Of a stretch of DNA of 64,000 bases, positions 1-8,272 are shown piece after piece; position 1 is the first letter of the stretch; each line of letters starts with the position of its first letter. The translations under genes and the position numbers were made by a program. The DNA lies in contig NZ_JAAIYO010000001.1 in the NCBI RefSeq assembly GCF_014930455.1, positions 1,674,001-1,738,000 on the forward strand. Direction: 5' to 3'. The DNA is from Corallococcus soli (lineage in GTDB: Bacteria; Myxococcota; Myxococcia; Myxococcales; Myxococcaceae). The notes beneath the pieces are model-generated. The model saw only the letters and a program-made list of their open reading frames with translations. It searched no databases and was not told the DNA's origin.

Positions 1-738
1 GTGCCCCATGACGGCGCTGACGACCTGCACGTCCTCAGTCGGACCGTCGGCTCCCGCGCGTCCTCCCGCGAGGAGGCGAGGGCGGCCCTGATGGCCCTGG
101 ATGACTTCTTCCTGCGGTTGGTGGAGGCGAACCTGCGCGAGCCTGGCGACACGCTCATCGGTCGCGTCGTCACGGAGCAGGTGGCGACGGGAAGGCTGAG
201 CCCTCCGGACGCGGCCTCCCTGTTCCACTCGCTGTACTACGCCGGGCACGGACCGTCCGCGTACATGTTCGGCCTGGGGACGCTGGCGCTGCTGCTCCAC
301 CCCGAGCAGCTCGGGAAGTTCCGTGAGATGGAGGACCCCGCCGCCATCACCGCGGCGGTCCAGGAGCTCCTGCGCTTCGTCAATGTCTCCCATCTCGCCC
401 GGCAGCGCGTCGCCACGGAGGACGTCACCGTGGGCGGCCAGCTCATTCGCGCCGGGGAGGGCATCCTCGCGCAGCCGGACTCCGCCAACCGCGACGGAAC
501 GGTCTTCGAGGAGCCGGACCGTCTGGACCTCCACCGGGAAGCGCACCGCAACTTCGCCTTCGGCCATGGCCTCCACCTGTGCACGGGGCGCGCGCTGGCC
601 CTCATCGAGTTCGAGGTGGTGTTCAAGACGCTGTTCCAGCGCATCCCCACGTTGCGGCTGGCCGTGCCGCTGGAGGAGATCCGCTTCAAGAAGGATGAGA
701 ACCTGCTCGGCGTGCACGAACTGCCGCTCACCTGGTGA
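1..738 (+). CDS. Cytochrome P450, C-terminal part (5' end outside window)
   Basis: The frame is open from the first base, so the true start lies upstream. The visible 245 residues cover the I-helix to the C-terminus of a soluble bacterial P450 monooxygenase. ExxR is at about residues 122-125 (ELLR), and the haem loop FGHGLHLCTG has the thiolate Cys at about 194. The I-helix reads AGHGPSA (81-87), where the family normally has AG-x-(E/D)-T-T. The acidic residue is Gly and the oxygen-activating Thr is Pro-Ser, so oxygen chemistry may be altered. The substrate cannot be inferred. No partner ferredoxin or reductase is visible downstream. Confidence 0.9.
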   Translation: MPHDGADDLHVLSRTVGSRASSREEARAALMALDDFFLRLVEANLREPGDTLIGRVVTEQVATGRLSPPDAASLFHSLYYAGHGPSAYMFGLGTLALLLHPEQLGKFREMEDPAAITAAVQELLRFVNVSHLARQRVATEDVTVGGQLIRAGEGILAQPDSANRDGTVFEEPDRLDLHREAHRNFAFGHGLHLCTGRALALIEFEVVFKTLFQRIPTLRLAVPLEEIRFKKDENLLGVHELPLTW

Positions 739-837
739 CCCGCTTCCCTCGACTCCCCTCGACGACCGCGAGCATGATCTCTTGATACATCCCCGCAGGT
801 GCAGCGGGCCTCCGGAGACTGAAGTAAGAAATGTTGG

Positions 838-2019
838 ATGCACTTGCTCCGCGCCTTTCTTCCCCCTGCTTCGCTGTCGTCAGCCTTCCGTGTCACCGCC
901 GCCCTGGGCCTGCTGTCCCTGGCGGCGGGTTGTGGACCCGAGTCGGCCAGTCCGTCGCCCGCCGTGACGCAGGCCGCACGGCCTCTCGTGGGGGCCACCC
1001 TCGCCGCCGCAGGTGAGTTCCCCTGGATGGCGTCCGTCCAGGACGTGACTGGAAACCACCTGTGTGGCGGCACCATCCTCAACGCCAACTGGGTGCTCAC
1101 CTCACGCCAGTGCGTGCTGGGCGCCCACACGCTGACGCCCCCGCATCGCAGCACCCTGCGCGTGGCGACGGGCGGCAACAGCCTGGCGATGATGAACTTC
1201 GTGGGGCAGGTGCGTCCGGTGGCGGATATCGTTCCGTTCCCGGGTTCGTGGGATGCGACGCAGGGGAGGGACGTGGCGCTCCTGCGGTTGATGACGCCAC
1301 TGACGCTGGATGGCACCTCCGTGGCGGCCCTGCCGATAGCGACGTCGGCGGATGTGTCCGCCGGCTACACCGACCCGGGAGTCCTCGCGACGTTGTCGGG
1401 CTGGGGGCAGGCGGCCCCGGGCGGCGCCACGCCGGACATGTTGGAGAAGATGAGCGTTCCGCTGATGTCCAACGCGGATGCGTCCCTGGCGCTGGGGCAC
1501 CCCGTCACCGTGGACCAACTGGCGGCGGATGGCTCGGCGCAGGGCAATGCGTTCTGCACGGGGGATGTGGGCGGGCCGCTGGTGGTGGATGGGGTGAGCG
1601 GGAAGAAGCTGGTGGGAGTGGCCAGCTACAACCTGGGCTGCTCGGCGCCGGACATGTTCGCGCGGGCTTCGTCCTTCAAGTCATTCATCGACACCGTCAT
1701 TCCCCTGTATCGGGTCGCGCCCCGTTCAACGAGGCAGTTCGTGAGCGCACCCCAGGGAGGATGGAACCACTCTTCCATCACCCTGCCGGGGGGACACGCC
1801 GTGTTCACCGTGTCGCTCCAGGAAGGCACGGGTGATGCCACCCTCTACGTGCGCTACGGCGCGACACCGACGCTGACGGACTACACCTGCCGCTCCTATA
1901 CCGTGGGCAACAAGGAGTATTGCTCCTTCTTCTATCCAAGCAGGGGCAACTGGCACATCTCCGTGTACGGAGAAACCGCTGTCACCAATGTCACCGTGCT
2001 GGGTCGCACGCTCTACTGA
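838..2019 (+). CDS. Catalytically dead trypsin-like (S1) lipoprotein with C-terminal beta domain
   Basis: A signal sequence with a lipobox-like end (LAAGC, Cys32) suggests export and lipidation. Residues about 50-290 follow the chymotrypsin fold: VGAT start, CGGTIL, the DVALL Asp (D145), SGWG and GGPL. Two triad residues are replaced. The usual AAHC is SRQC (His to Gln91) and GDSGGP is GDVGGP (Ser to Val244), so peptidase activity is not expected. Residues about 300-393 resemble a bacterial pre-peptidase C-terminal (PPC) beta-sandwich. This is probably a binding or decoy pseudoprotease. The fold assignment is firm; the role is unknown. ATG 838 is preferred over the out-of-frame ATG at 831. 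Confidence 0.85.
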   Translation: MHLLRAFLPPASLSSAFRVTAALGLLSLAAGCGPESASPSPAVTQAARPLVGATLAAAGEFPWMASVQDVTGNHLCGGTILNANWVLTSRQCVLGAHTLTPPHRSTLRVATGGNSLAMMNFVGQVRPVADIVPFPGSWDATQGRDVALLRLMTPLTLDGTSVAALPIATSADVSAGYTDPGVLATLSGWGQAAPGGATPDMLEKMSVPLMSNADASLALGHPVTVDQLAADGSAQGNAFCTGDVGGPLVVDGVSGKKLVGVASYNLGCSAPDMFARASSFKSFIDTVIPLYRVAPRSTRQFVSAPQGGWNHSSITLPGGHAVFTVSLQEGTGDATLYVRYGATPTLTDYTCRSYTVGNKEYCSFFYPSRGNWHISVYGETAVTNVTVLGRTLY

Positions 2020-2129
2020 TGCTCGGCGCCGCTCCGCGCGCCATCACAGCCACGGCGCCACCAGCGCCCGCGGAAGAGCCCCTCGCACCGGTCCAGGCCA
2101 CTCGATGGCGCAGCGCTCCTGCTCATCGG

Positions 2130-2410
2130 GTGGGCATCATCCAGGTGCTTGGAGAGGTCGCCATAGCGGACCGCGTCCCAGCCCACTTCCGCCTCGCCAT
2201 AGGCCGAGTACCCATCCGGGAAGGGGACCTCCGCCAGCGGCACTCCCTCCGGCCCCGCCGCCTTGAAGCGAGCCAGCTCGTAGTCCGGGCCGAAGAAGCC
2301 CTGTCAAAAGCCGCCATGCTGCCTGCGCATTTTCAACCGCAGCCGCAGGTCCAGCGTGGGCGTCAACGCATCCGCGCCTGCTCCCACCAGCGCACCCCAT
2401 GCGCCGCCCT
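2130..2410 (-). pseudogene. Degenerate protein remnant with in-frame stop
   Basis: The stretch between the S1-like gene and the next lipoprotein has no intact gene. On the minus strand one frame reads like real protein on both sides of an in-frame TGA at 2304-2306. Before it comes a segment ending LDLRLRLKMRRQ, and after it GFFGPDYELARFKAAG followed by PFPDGYSAYGEAEVGW. This looks like the eroded C-terminus of a larger protein whose 5' part is lost. I do not recognise the family. The rest of 2020-2688 shows nothing supportable. Confidence 0.4.
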
Positions 2411-2688
2411 CACCGGGCCGTCCGCTCCAACCGAGAGAGGCGCGGGGGGGAGCAGACCCGGAGCTCACGGAGCCAAGTGTCGGGTGCAACCCCCTCTCAT
2501 CGCGGTGCCGTGAGGCATTGAGCCGGCCCGCATTGACAAACACTCCCCTCATGCCTACCTCGCGCACTGCCGGTGTGTCGCATCCGCACGGTGCGACGTT
2601 GATGCAGTCCCTGAAGGTCCAGGCAGTGGCGGACTCCCCCTCCGCATGGCTTGTCCCACATGTGCGCAAGGCACCGGAGCAATCACGG

Positions 2689-4001
2689 ATGAAGACCGAG
2701 GGGATGATGGCAGGACAGGGACTCAAGGGGTTCGCCTGGGTGCTGACGGCCCTGGCGATGGTGCTGACCGGCACGGGCTGCGGTGAAGGAGACGTCGCTG
2801 ATGCCAGCGGCCGGGACCCGCGCACCGCATGCGTCGATGGACTCTGTGCGGGCTGACGGCCGCCTTCGCATCCGACGCGGGCACGGATGCGGGCATGGCC
2901 TTCGATGCGGGCACGGCCTTCGATGCCGGCACCGCGACGGACGCGGGCACGACCTCCGACGCCGGCACGGGCATCGACGCGGGCTGGGACTATGACGCAG
3001 GGTTTTGTCTGCCCGCCCCGCACGACCCGAAGCTGGGCACGCTCCAGCTCCAGCCAGGCTTCGTGGCCGCTGAGTCCGCACCCCTGCCCGAGTGGACGGG
3101 CCCGTTGGGTGTCACTCCTGGCCCCACGTACTCGCTCTACACGTTGGTGTCGGCGGACTTCCGCGGTCCGCATGCGCTGTACTCGCTGGGCACATGGCCT
3201 CAACTGTCATTGGGTGTGGCGCCGCTGCTGAACCTCCCCACTGCTGACAGCTTCAATCAAAAAATCGATTTCGTGGAGACGGATGGACAGCGCATCATCG
3301 CAGGCGTGAACTACCCGGGAACGTTGCTGGTGTATGACATTGCAACGCCCGCTGCTTCCACCTTCATTCCTTTGAAGAACCTCACTGCCGCAGGGGCCAT
3401 CCCGGGCGCGTTCCTGCTCACCACGAGGCCCTTGGGAAATTACCCGTGGGAGGGGGAGGCCGGAGAAAGGGAGACCCTCGTCGCGCTGAGGACGGACACC
3501 GTTCCGCTCGCCCAGACGACGGTGGCGACGTTCCCGTCAGAGAACCGGCGCAGTTTCTCCATCTCCGTGTCCACTCATGGCGTGGTGCTGGTGACCTACT
3601 ACGACCCCTCCTTCAACCTCGTCACCCGCGTGGTGGCCCCGGCGGCCATCACCCAGGCAATGACTTCCGGCATCCCGTTCTCCCTGGCGGATGCGCCCGT
3701 GTTGGACGCGGGGGCGCCCGTCGCCCGCCTGGCGAGGCACGGCGAGGGCGTGTCGGTGCTTCGCATCGGCCCCCCCGGGCCCAACTCCCCCTATGTATTT
3801 GATTATAGCGACGTCTCACGCTTCGCCATCAGCGTGACGAACGCTGGCGCGACCGCGACCGCTGGCGCCCGGCACCCCATTGTTGTCTTCCCGGACCGGT
3901 GCACCCAGGTGTTCGATATGACCGCCATCGGGTCGGATCTGCTCCTCGGCGTGCAGGACAAGAACGGCTCGCGCCTGGTCCGCATCCAGCAGGCTCCGTG
4001 A
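2689..4001 (+). pseudogene. DAG-repeat lipoprotein split by a frameshift
   Basis: ATG 2689 opens a reading frame with a good lipoprotein signal (hydrophobic run ending TGTGC), which stops at about 2856. Another frame, open from about 2829 to 4001, carries on directly with seven or so Asp-Ala-Gly units (about 2874-3000) and then a roughly 330-residue domain that looks like a beta-rich or propeller-like surface protein. Signal, DAG linker and domain is the usual layout of myxobacterial outer-surface lipoproteins, so the two frames are one gene broken by a 1-base indel near 2850, in or beside a GGG run. The downstream frame alone has no export signal. The lesion could be real or a sequencing error. 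The function of the C-terminal domain is unknown. Confidence 0.7.
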
Positions 4002-4102
4002 GCCGTGGCCACACGGGCCGCGCCTTGACGGGCCTGGGGTGACCTCCTGGAAGGGCCGGGCAGGAAACGCCTGCGCCCAAGGCCCGCGAGACGCCCCTTC
4101 CC

Positions 4103-4327
4103 GAGTTCATCCTCCCCACCGTGGAGGTCATCGGGAAGGGCGTCCCCGACGCCCTCGTCGACTCCGCCTGACGCCGCGATCCCACCGGCGCCATCACCGT
4201 CATCAATGCCCGTGAGCGCGCAGGCGAGGCGCGTGACACGGCGGAACTGCTCGGCGGATCCGCGAGCCTCGTGGTGCAGGACTCCGGTGGCTACGGCCAG
4301 AGCAAGAGCCTGGTGTTTCGCCCATGA
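4103..4327 (+). pseudogene. Remnant of a TonB-dependent receptor plug domain
   Basis: One plus frame reads FILPTVEVIGKG, then an in-frame TGA, then GAITVINARERAGE, DTAELL and VVQDSGGYGQSKSL before a stop at 4325-4327. This is the typical start of a TonB-dependent outer-membrane receptor plug: the PTVEVxGK segment, the TAELL helix and the VxDxGGxGQ turn. The signal peptide, the rest of the plug and the whole beta-barrel are missing, so it is a dead fragment of about 75 codons. The flanking bases in 4002-4459 show nothing else recognisable. Confidence 0.7.
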
Positions 4328-4459
4328 GGGCTGCACGGCTTCTGCACCGGCCCGGCGCACAGCTCGGCGGCACCCGTCAGCGTCCCTCTTCGGCACCCCT
4401 GCTCCAGCCCCCGCCCTCAGCAGGCCTTCTCTTCGCCCGATGCGTCAGCCCGTCCGCCG

Positions 4460-4831
4460 TCAGTTGCCGCGGTAGGTGGTGTTGAGGATGCCGATGCCCG
4501 CGCCTTCCACGTACAGGCTGACGGACGTGCCCTGGGTGGCGGCCTGGGTGGCGCGCTCGAACAGGCCCAGGCGCTCGGCCTCGCTGTACTGGTAGCCGGC
4601 GGACGAGGCGCCCGAGCCCAGGTAGTAGTAGTTGCCGACGAAGCTCCCTGTGCAGTTCGCCCCGGTGTTCACCTGCACGACCACGTAGCCCTGGCCGTAG
4701 GTGACGTTGGCTTGCCGGGTGTACGTCGCCGCACAGACGTAGCCATTCACGGTGATGGGGGCCGCCAGGGCCGTGCTGGCAAATCCGACCGACATCATCA
4801 CCGCCGAAACAACGATGGACGCTCGCTTCAT
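4460..4831 (-). CDS. Small secreted protein of unknown function
   Basis: A 123-aa protein with a clear Sec signal peptide (charged start MKRAS, hydrophobic core, cleavage near ALA/AP at residue 23). The mature part of about 100 residues is rich in Tyr, Gly, Thr and Asn, has two Cys (in GYVCAA and ANCTGS) that could form a disulfide, and looks all-beta. There is no lipobox and no transmembrane segment. It is transcribed away from its neighbours and appears monocistronic. I do not recognise a named domain. Confidence 0.75.
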   Translation of the reverse strand: MKRASIVVSAVMMSVGFASTALAAPITVNGYVCAATYTRQANVTYGQGYVVVQVNTGANCTGSFVGNYYYLGSGASSAGYQYSEAERLGLFERATQAATQGTSVSLYVEGAGIGILNTTYRGN

Positions 4832-5091
4832 TGTGTTGTCCCCTTATGCTGTTGGTTGAGGCCTCCGCGCCCAGGATGGGCGGGGGCTCCGGAAAGCGTT
4901 TCTGCATTTCCGCTCGAAGTAACGTGCGGGGCGGTATTTCCTCCTCACCTCCTTTTCGCGTTCGAGGGGTGTACCGCACCGGATTGTGGAGACACCGGGT
5001 GGGTCGTCATCAGGCCGCCAGCTTCGACATTTGAGCGCCTCGTCCACACGAAGTGCGGGAGAGCCGCCGCTTCCGTAGACAGGACCTGGCC

Positions 5092-5327
5092 CTTTGGACG
5101 CGGCGGACCAGTACGAAGAGGCCGAGGAAGTCGACGTGGTGGAGCGCCGCTTCATCCTCAAGCGCCACCGTCGGCAGAAGTACCGCTGCGGCTGCGGCGG
5201 GTGCGTGGAGACGGCCCTGGGCCCGCCGGAGCTTCAGCGCGGCGGGCGCTACTCGCTGGACCCGCTCGACGCAGCCTTCGCGGACATGCACAGCGGGGTG
5301 AATGCCCGCGGCGTCGTCGTGTTCTGA
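5092..5327 (+). pseudogene. IS66-family transposase remnant (zinc-finger segment)
   Basis: The plus frame reads EEVDVVERRFILKRHRRQKY followed by RCGCGGCVETALGP and GGRYS. This is the IS66 transposase zinc-binding (zf-IS66) segment with its Cys cluster and the conserved VETA that follows. The similarity stops after about 55 residues and the frame ends at 5325-5327. No DDE domain or accessory IS66 ORFs are present, and no terminal inverted repeats could be assigned. It is a fossil insertion, in keeping with the other remnants in this zone. The remainder of 4832-5459 shows no gene. Confidence 0.75.
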
Positions 5328-5459
5328 CGCCTGAAGCGGCCCGGGAAGGATTGCGCGTTCGGTCATCCACCCTGGCCCAGCGGCAGAACCCGTCGGACCC
5401 GCACCCGTGTAACCGTCACGGCGGGGCCGTCGTAACTACGGGTCAAAGGAGCACTGACC

Positions 5460-7799
5460 ATGATCGACGGGCTTCGCAGGCGATTGCTTCCCCCTCCTCC
5501 GCCACCCCCTCCGCCGAAGAAGGAGACCCTGGCGCCGCAGCCAGCGAAGAAGCCGGCCGGGTTCTCCGGGCAGAGCACGTTCGAGGCGTCGGCCCGGGCT
5601 CCCGTGGTGCTCACCCCTCCCGCCACTCCCAGGCCGGTGGCACCGGCGGCCACCCCCGTCGCGGCCCGACCGGAGGGGACGGCGACGCCAGCCCCGACCC
5701 ATACCGCCACCGGCGGCGCGTCCACCGTGCGTGGCGCATCGCGTGCAATCGAGGCGGCCTATACGTCCGGAGGGGCCAAGGCCGCCGCCGCCGAGCTCCG
5801 CTCCCAGACCGAGGCCCTGACCCACCCGGCCCAGGTCGACAAGCTGATCGCCGCGGTGCAGCCCACCCTCGACCGCATCTCCACGGACCTCGCCAACGGC
5901 GTGAAGAACGACAGTGTCGACCACGACACGAACCGGGACGTGCTCCGCGACCTCGACGCGACGGTCCGCCGCGCCGGCCAGGCCGGGCGGGACGCGGTGG
6001 CCACCTCGGTCGCGAAGAAGCTCTCCGAGGCGGTGCCCCAGGGTTCGGCTCAGCTGGGGCGGTTCGATGACGCGCTGGTCGAGCTGGCCAAGGACGGCGT
6101 GGGAGGGAAGCTCTCCTCCGCGGTGGCGGAGAAGCTGCGCAACGACTTCGGCCGCGTCGAGGCGGGCAAGGCGGTGCGCGACACGTCGGTGGATGCCACC
6201 AACGAGGTCCGCGCCGACTACGAAGCCAAGGCGGAAGAGCTGACCCAGGTGGAGACGCGGCTCAACGAGGAGCTCGTCCAGCTGGGGCCCGCGCTGACGC
6301 CGGAGGAGATCGAGGCGTACAAGGGAGCCTTCTGGGAGCGGGAGGAGAACGCGGACATCCGCGACGCCGCGCGCGCCGCGGGAGACACGCTCTCGCAGAC
6401 GCTCGCCGCCAGCACCGCCGAACTCGAGGCGCTCGCGGCGCAGGGAGATCCGGGCGCGACGAAGGCGCTCTTCGATGGCTACAAGGCCCTGGCCGAAACG
6501 CCGAACCACGCGGATGAGGCCCTCCAGTTCGCCGGGCGCATCAACCAGGACGCCGGGCTCGCCAAGGCGCTGAGCAAGGAGTACGGCGGCGACTTCGAGC
6601 AGAAGCTGTCCGATGAAATCCTCGCGCCGGCGGTGCCGAACGCGCAGGCGGAGGCCATCGCCGAGGCAGGCGAGGGCGGCTTCGACGTGGCGATGGAGAA
6701 TTTCAGCTCCCTCGTCAAGGGGCTGAAGACGGCCCACTCGCTCGTGAACATCCCCGGCGACGTCCAGCAGATGCTGACGGACATCCGGGACATCCGCGCC
6801 GGCACCTTCACGCAGGACCAGGTGCAGGAGAAGCTGGACGCCTGGGGGAACGAGTCGCCGCTGGGCAGGTCGCTGGCGGTCGCCACCCTCGGCCTCGGCC
6901 TCTATGACCTGCCCTCCCAGCTCGCGGACGGCGAGTACCTGGAGGCCATCAAGAACACCCTCTCCTCGTCCGCTGACGGAATCGAGCTGACCTCCGGCAT
7001 CCTCAACACCCTGGGCAAGACGGGTGCGGCCACCGACGTGGCGAAGTTCGGCGCGAAGTTCGTCCCGCTGCTCGGGCTGGGCGCTGACGCCATCCAGGCG
7101 TACCAGGACGTCCAGGCGCTGCGGGACGGCGTCTCCGCAGGCGACGTGTTCAACCTCGCCGGCTCGGTGGTGTCGCTGGCGGGCGACATCGCCGGCGTCG
7201 TCCCGGTGGGGGGGACCGCGGTCGACGTGGTGGCCACGGTCGCGGGAGAGGCGCTCCGCGCGGTGGGCGGGCTCCTGAACGGCGACCTGGGCCCCGACCT
7301 CGAGGACTTCTCCGTGGACGAGGTGACCGACATCCTCCAGGACACGCTCGGCCTCTCGGAAGCGGAGGTGCAGTTGCTGGTGGGGAACACGAAGAGCGGC
7401 TACGGGCAGCGGCTGCAGGCGCTGGGCCTGGAGCCACTGCAGATCCGCGAGCTGCTCACCCAGACGGAGCCGCCGCTGTTCGCCTTCTCCGACGACCTCG
7501 GGAGCTTCGAGCCGATGGGCGACGCCCGATTCCTCTTCGAGACGCTCGCCGCGTTTGGCATGAGCGGGGACGCAGCGTTCGAGTTCATCCAGGAGCACGG
7601 CAACGCGCTGTCGGCGTTCGAGCAGCTTGACGACGCGAACCCGTTCGCTCCCCTGGAAGCGACGCTGGGGGGCGCGATCTCCACTGGCGACTTCTCCGCC
7701 TACCGCGAGGAGGCGCTGCGGTGGCTCCCGGGTGAAATCGTCGAGGACCTGGAGCCCTACCTGGACGCGACGCCGAACACCGGATTCTTCGAGGCGTGA
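5460..7799 (+). CDS. Large proline-leader protein with hydrophobic core domain, possible effector
   Basis: 779 aa, ATG 5460 with AAAGGAG nine bases upstream. There is no signal peptide. The N-terminus is basic and then carries a run of nine prolines (residues 11-19), followed by a Pro/Ala/Thr-rich low-complexity region to about residue 95. Residues about 95-430 are highly helical and charged. Residues about 450-620 hold several Gly/Ala/Val-rich apolar segments (such as SLAGDIAGVVPVGG) that could insert into membranes. The acidic C-terminus (620-779) is again helical. The architecture suggests a secreted or injected effector, or a scaffold, but I recognise no enzyme domain. A strong terminator follows directly, so the gene is monocistronic. 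Confidence 0.8.
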   Translation: MIDGLRRRLLPPPPPPPPPKKETLAPQPAKKPAGFSGQSTFEASARAPVVLTPPATPRPVAPAATPVAARPEGTATPAPTHTATGGASTVRGASRAIEAAYTSGGAKAAAAELRSQTEALTHPAQVDKLIAAVQPTLDRISTDLANGVKNDSVDHDTNRDVLRDLDATVRRAGQAGRDAVATSVAKKLSEAVPQGSAQLGRFDDALVELAKDGVGGKLSSAVAEKLRNDFGRVEAGKAVRDTSVDATNEVRADYEAKAEELTQVETRLNEELVQLGPALTPEEIEAYKGAFWEREENADIRDAARAAGDTLSQTLAASTAELEALAAQGDPGATKALFDGYKALAETPNHADEALQFAGRINQDAGLAKALSKEYGGDFEQKLSDEILAPAVPNAQAEAIAEAGEGGFDVAMENFSSLVKGLKTAHSLVNIPGDVQQMLTDIRDIRAGTFTQDQVQEKLDAWGNESPLGRSLAVATLGLGLYDLPSQLADGEYLEAIKNTLSSSADGIELTSGILNTLGKTGAATDVAKFGAKFVPLLGLGADAIQAYQDVQALRDGVSAGDVFNLAGSVVSLAGDIAGVVPVGGTAVDVVATVAGEALRAVGGLLNGDLGPDLEDFSVDEVTDILQDTLGLSEAEVQLLVGNTKSGYGQRLQALGLEPLQIRELLTQTEPPLFAFSDDLGSFEPMGDARFLFETLAAFGMSGDAAFEFIQEHGNALSAFEQLDDANPFAPLEATLGGAISTGDFSAYREEALRWLPGEIVEDLEPYLDATPNTGFFEA

Positions 7800-7807
7800 G
7801 GCTTGAA

Positions 7808-7840
7808 GGCGGCTCCGGGGAGCGTGGCCCCGGAGCCGCC
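7808..7840 (+). terminator. Strong terminator hairpin after the 779-aa gene
   Basis: A perfect 13-bp GC-rich stem (GGCGGCTCCGGGG at 7808-7820 with its complement at 7828-7840) and a 7-nt loop, 8 nt after the stop codon. There is no T-tract on the plus side. It should also block transcription from the minus side. Confidence 0.75.
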
Positions 7841-7848
7841 CGCGTCAC

Positions 7849-7975
7849 CTCGCTCTTGAGGGAGATGACGGGGTCCACCCGCACCGCGCGGCACGCGGGC
7901 AGGTAGGAGGCGAACACGGCCACGCCACCGAGCGCCAGCGCGACGAGGCTCAGCACGAAGCGCCGTGGACGGCCC
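7849..7975 (-). pseudogene. C-terminal remnant of a MacB/FtsX-type ABC permease
   Basis: The minus frame reads LSLVALALGGVAVFASYLPA, then CRAVRVDPVISLKSE. This is the last transmembrane helix plus the conserved ARRAxRVDPxxALKxE tail of MacB/ADOP-type permeases. All upstream helices and the periplasmic domain are missing and no start is visible. The remaining bases up to 8272 show only an unrecognised plus-strand reading frame (7965-8216), so this interval is treated as decayed. Confidence 0.6.
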
Positions 7976-8272
7976 CGGCGGCTGGTGCAATCTCGGCGCG
8001 CCCCCGGGCGTCAATGTCACCGGGCCGCTGGCCGTGCCCGTCGTCGCCAATGGCATGCAGTGCGGTGACGTGCTCGGCTCGGACGGACAGCCCTGGATGA
8101 CTTCAGGGCCGTCGGTGCCCGGTGCGCCATGGTCGCCGATGGGCTCGGCGGCCACGGCAGCGCAGAAGCGGGGCGCCTGGCACGGCACGGGCGAGAGCAG
8201 AGAGGCAGGGGAATGAGCCTGCCTTGAAGCAACACGGGCTGGATTCCCGAAGGGCCTGAGCGACATCCCGCG

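Noticed and set aside
5436-7598. 720-aa open frame on the minus strand opposite the proline-leader gene
   Set aside because: High-GC codon-position shadow: low-complexity Arg/Leu/Gly composition and no domain, while the plus frame has a good ribosome site and a natural composition.
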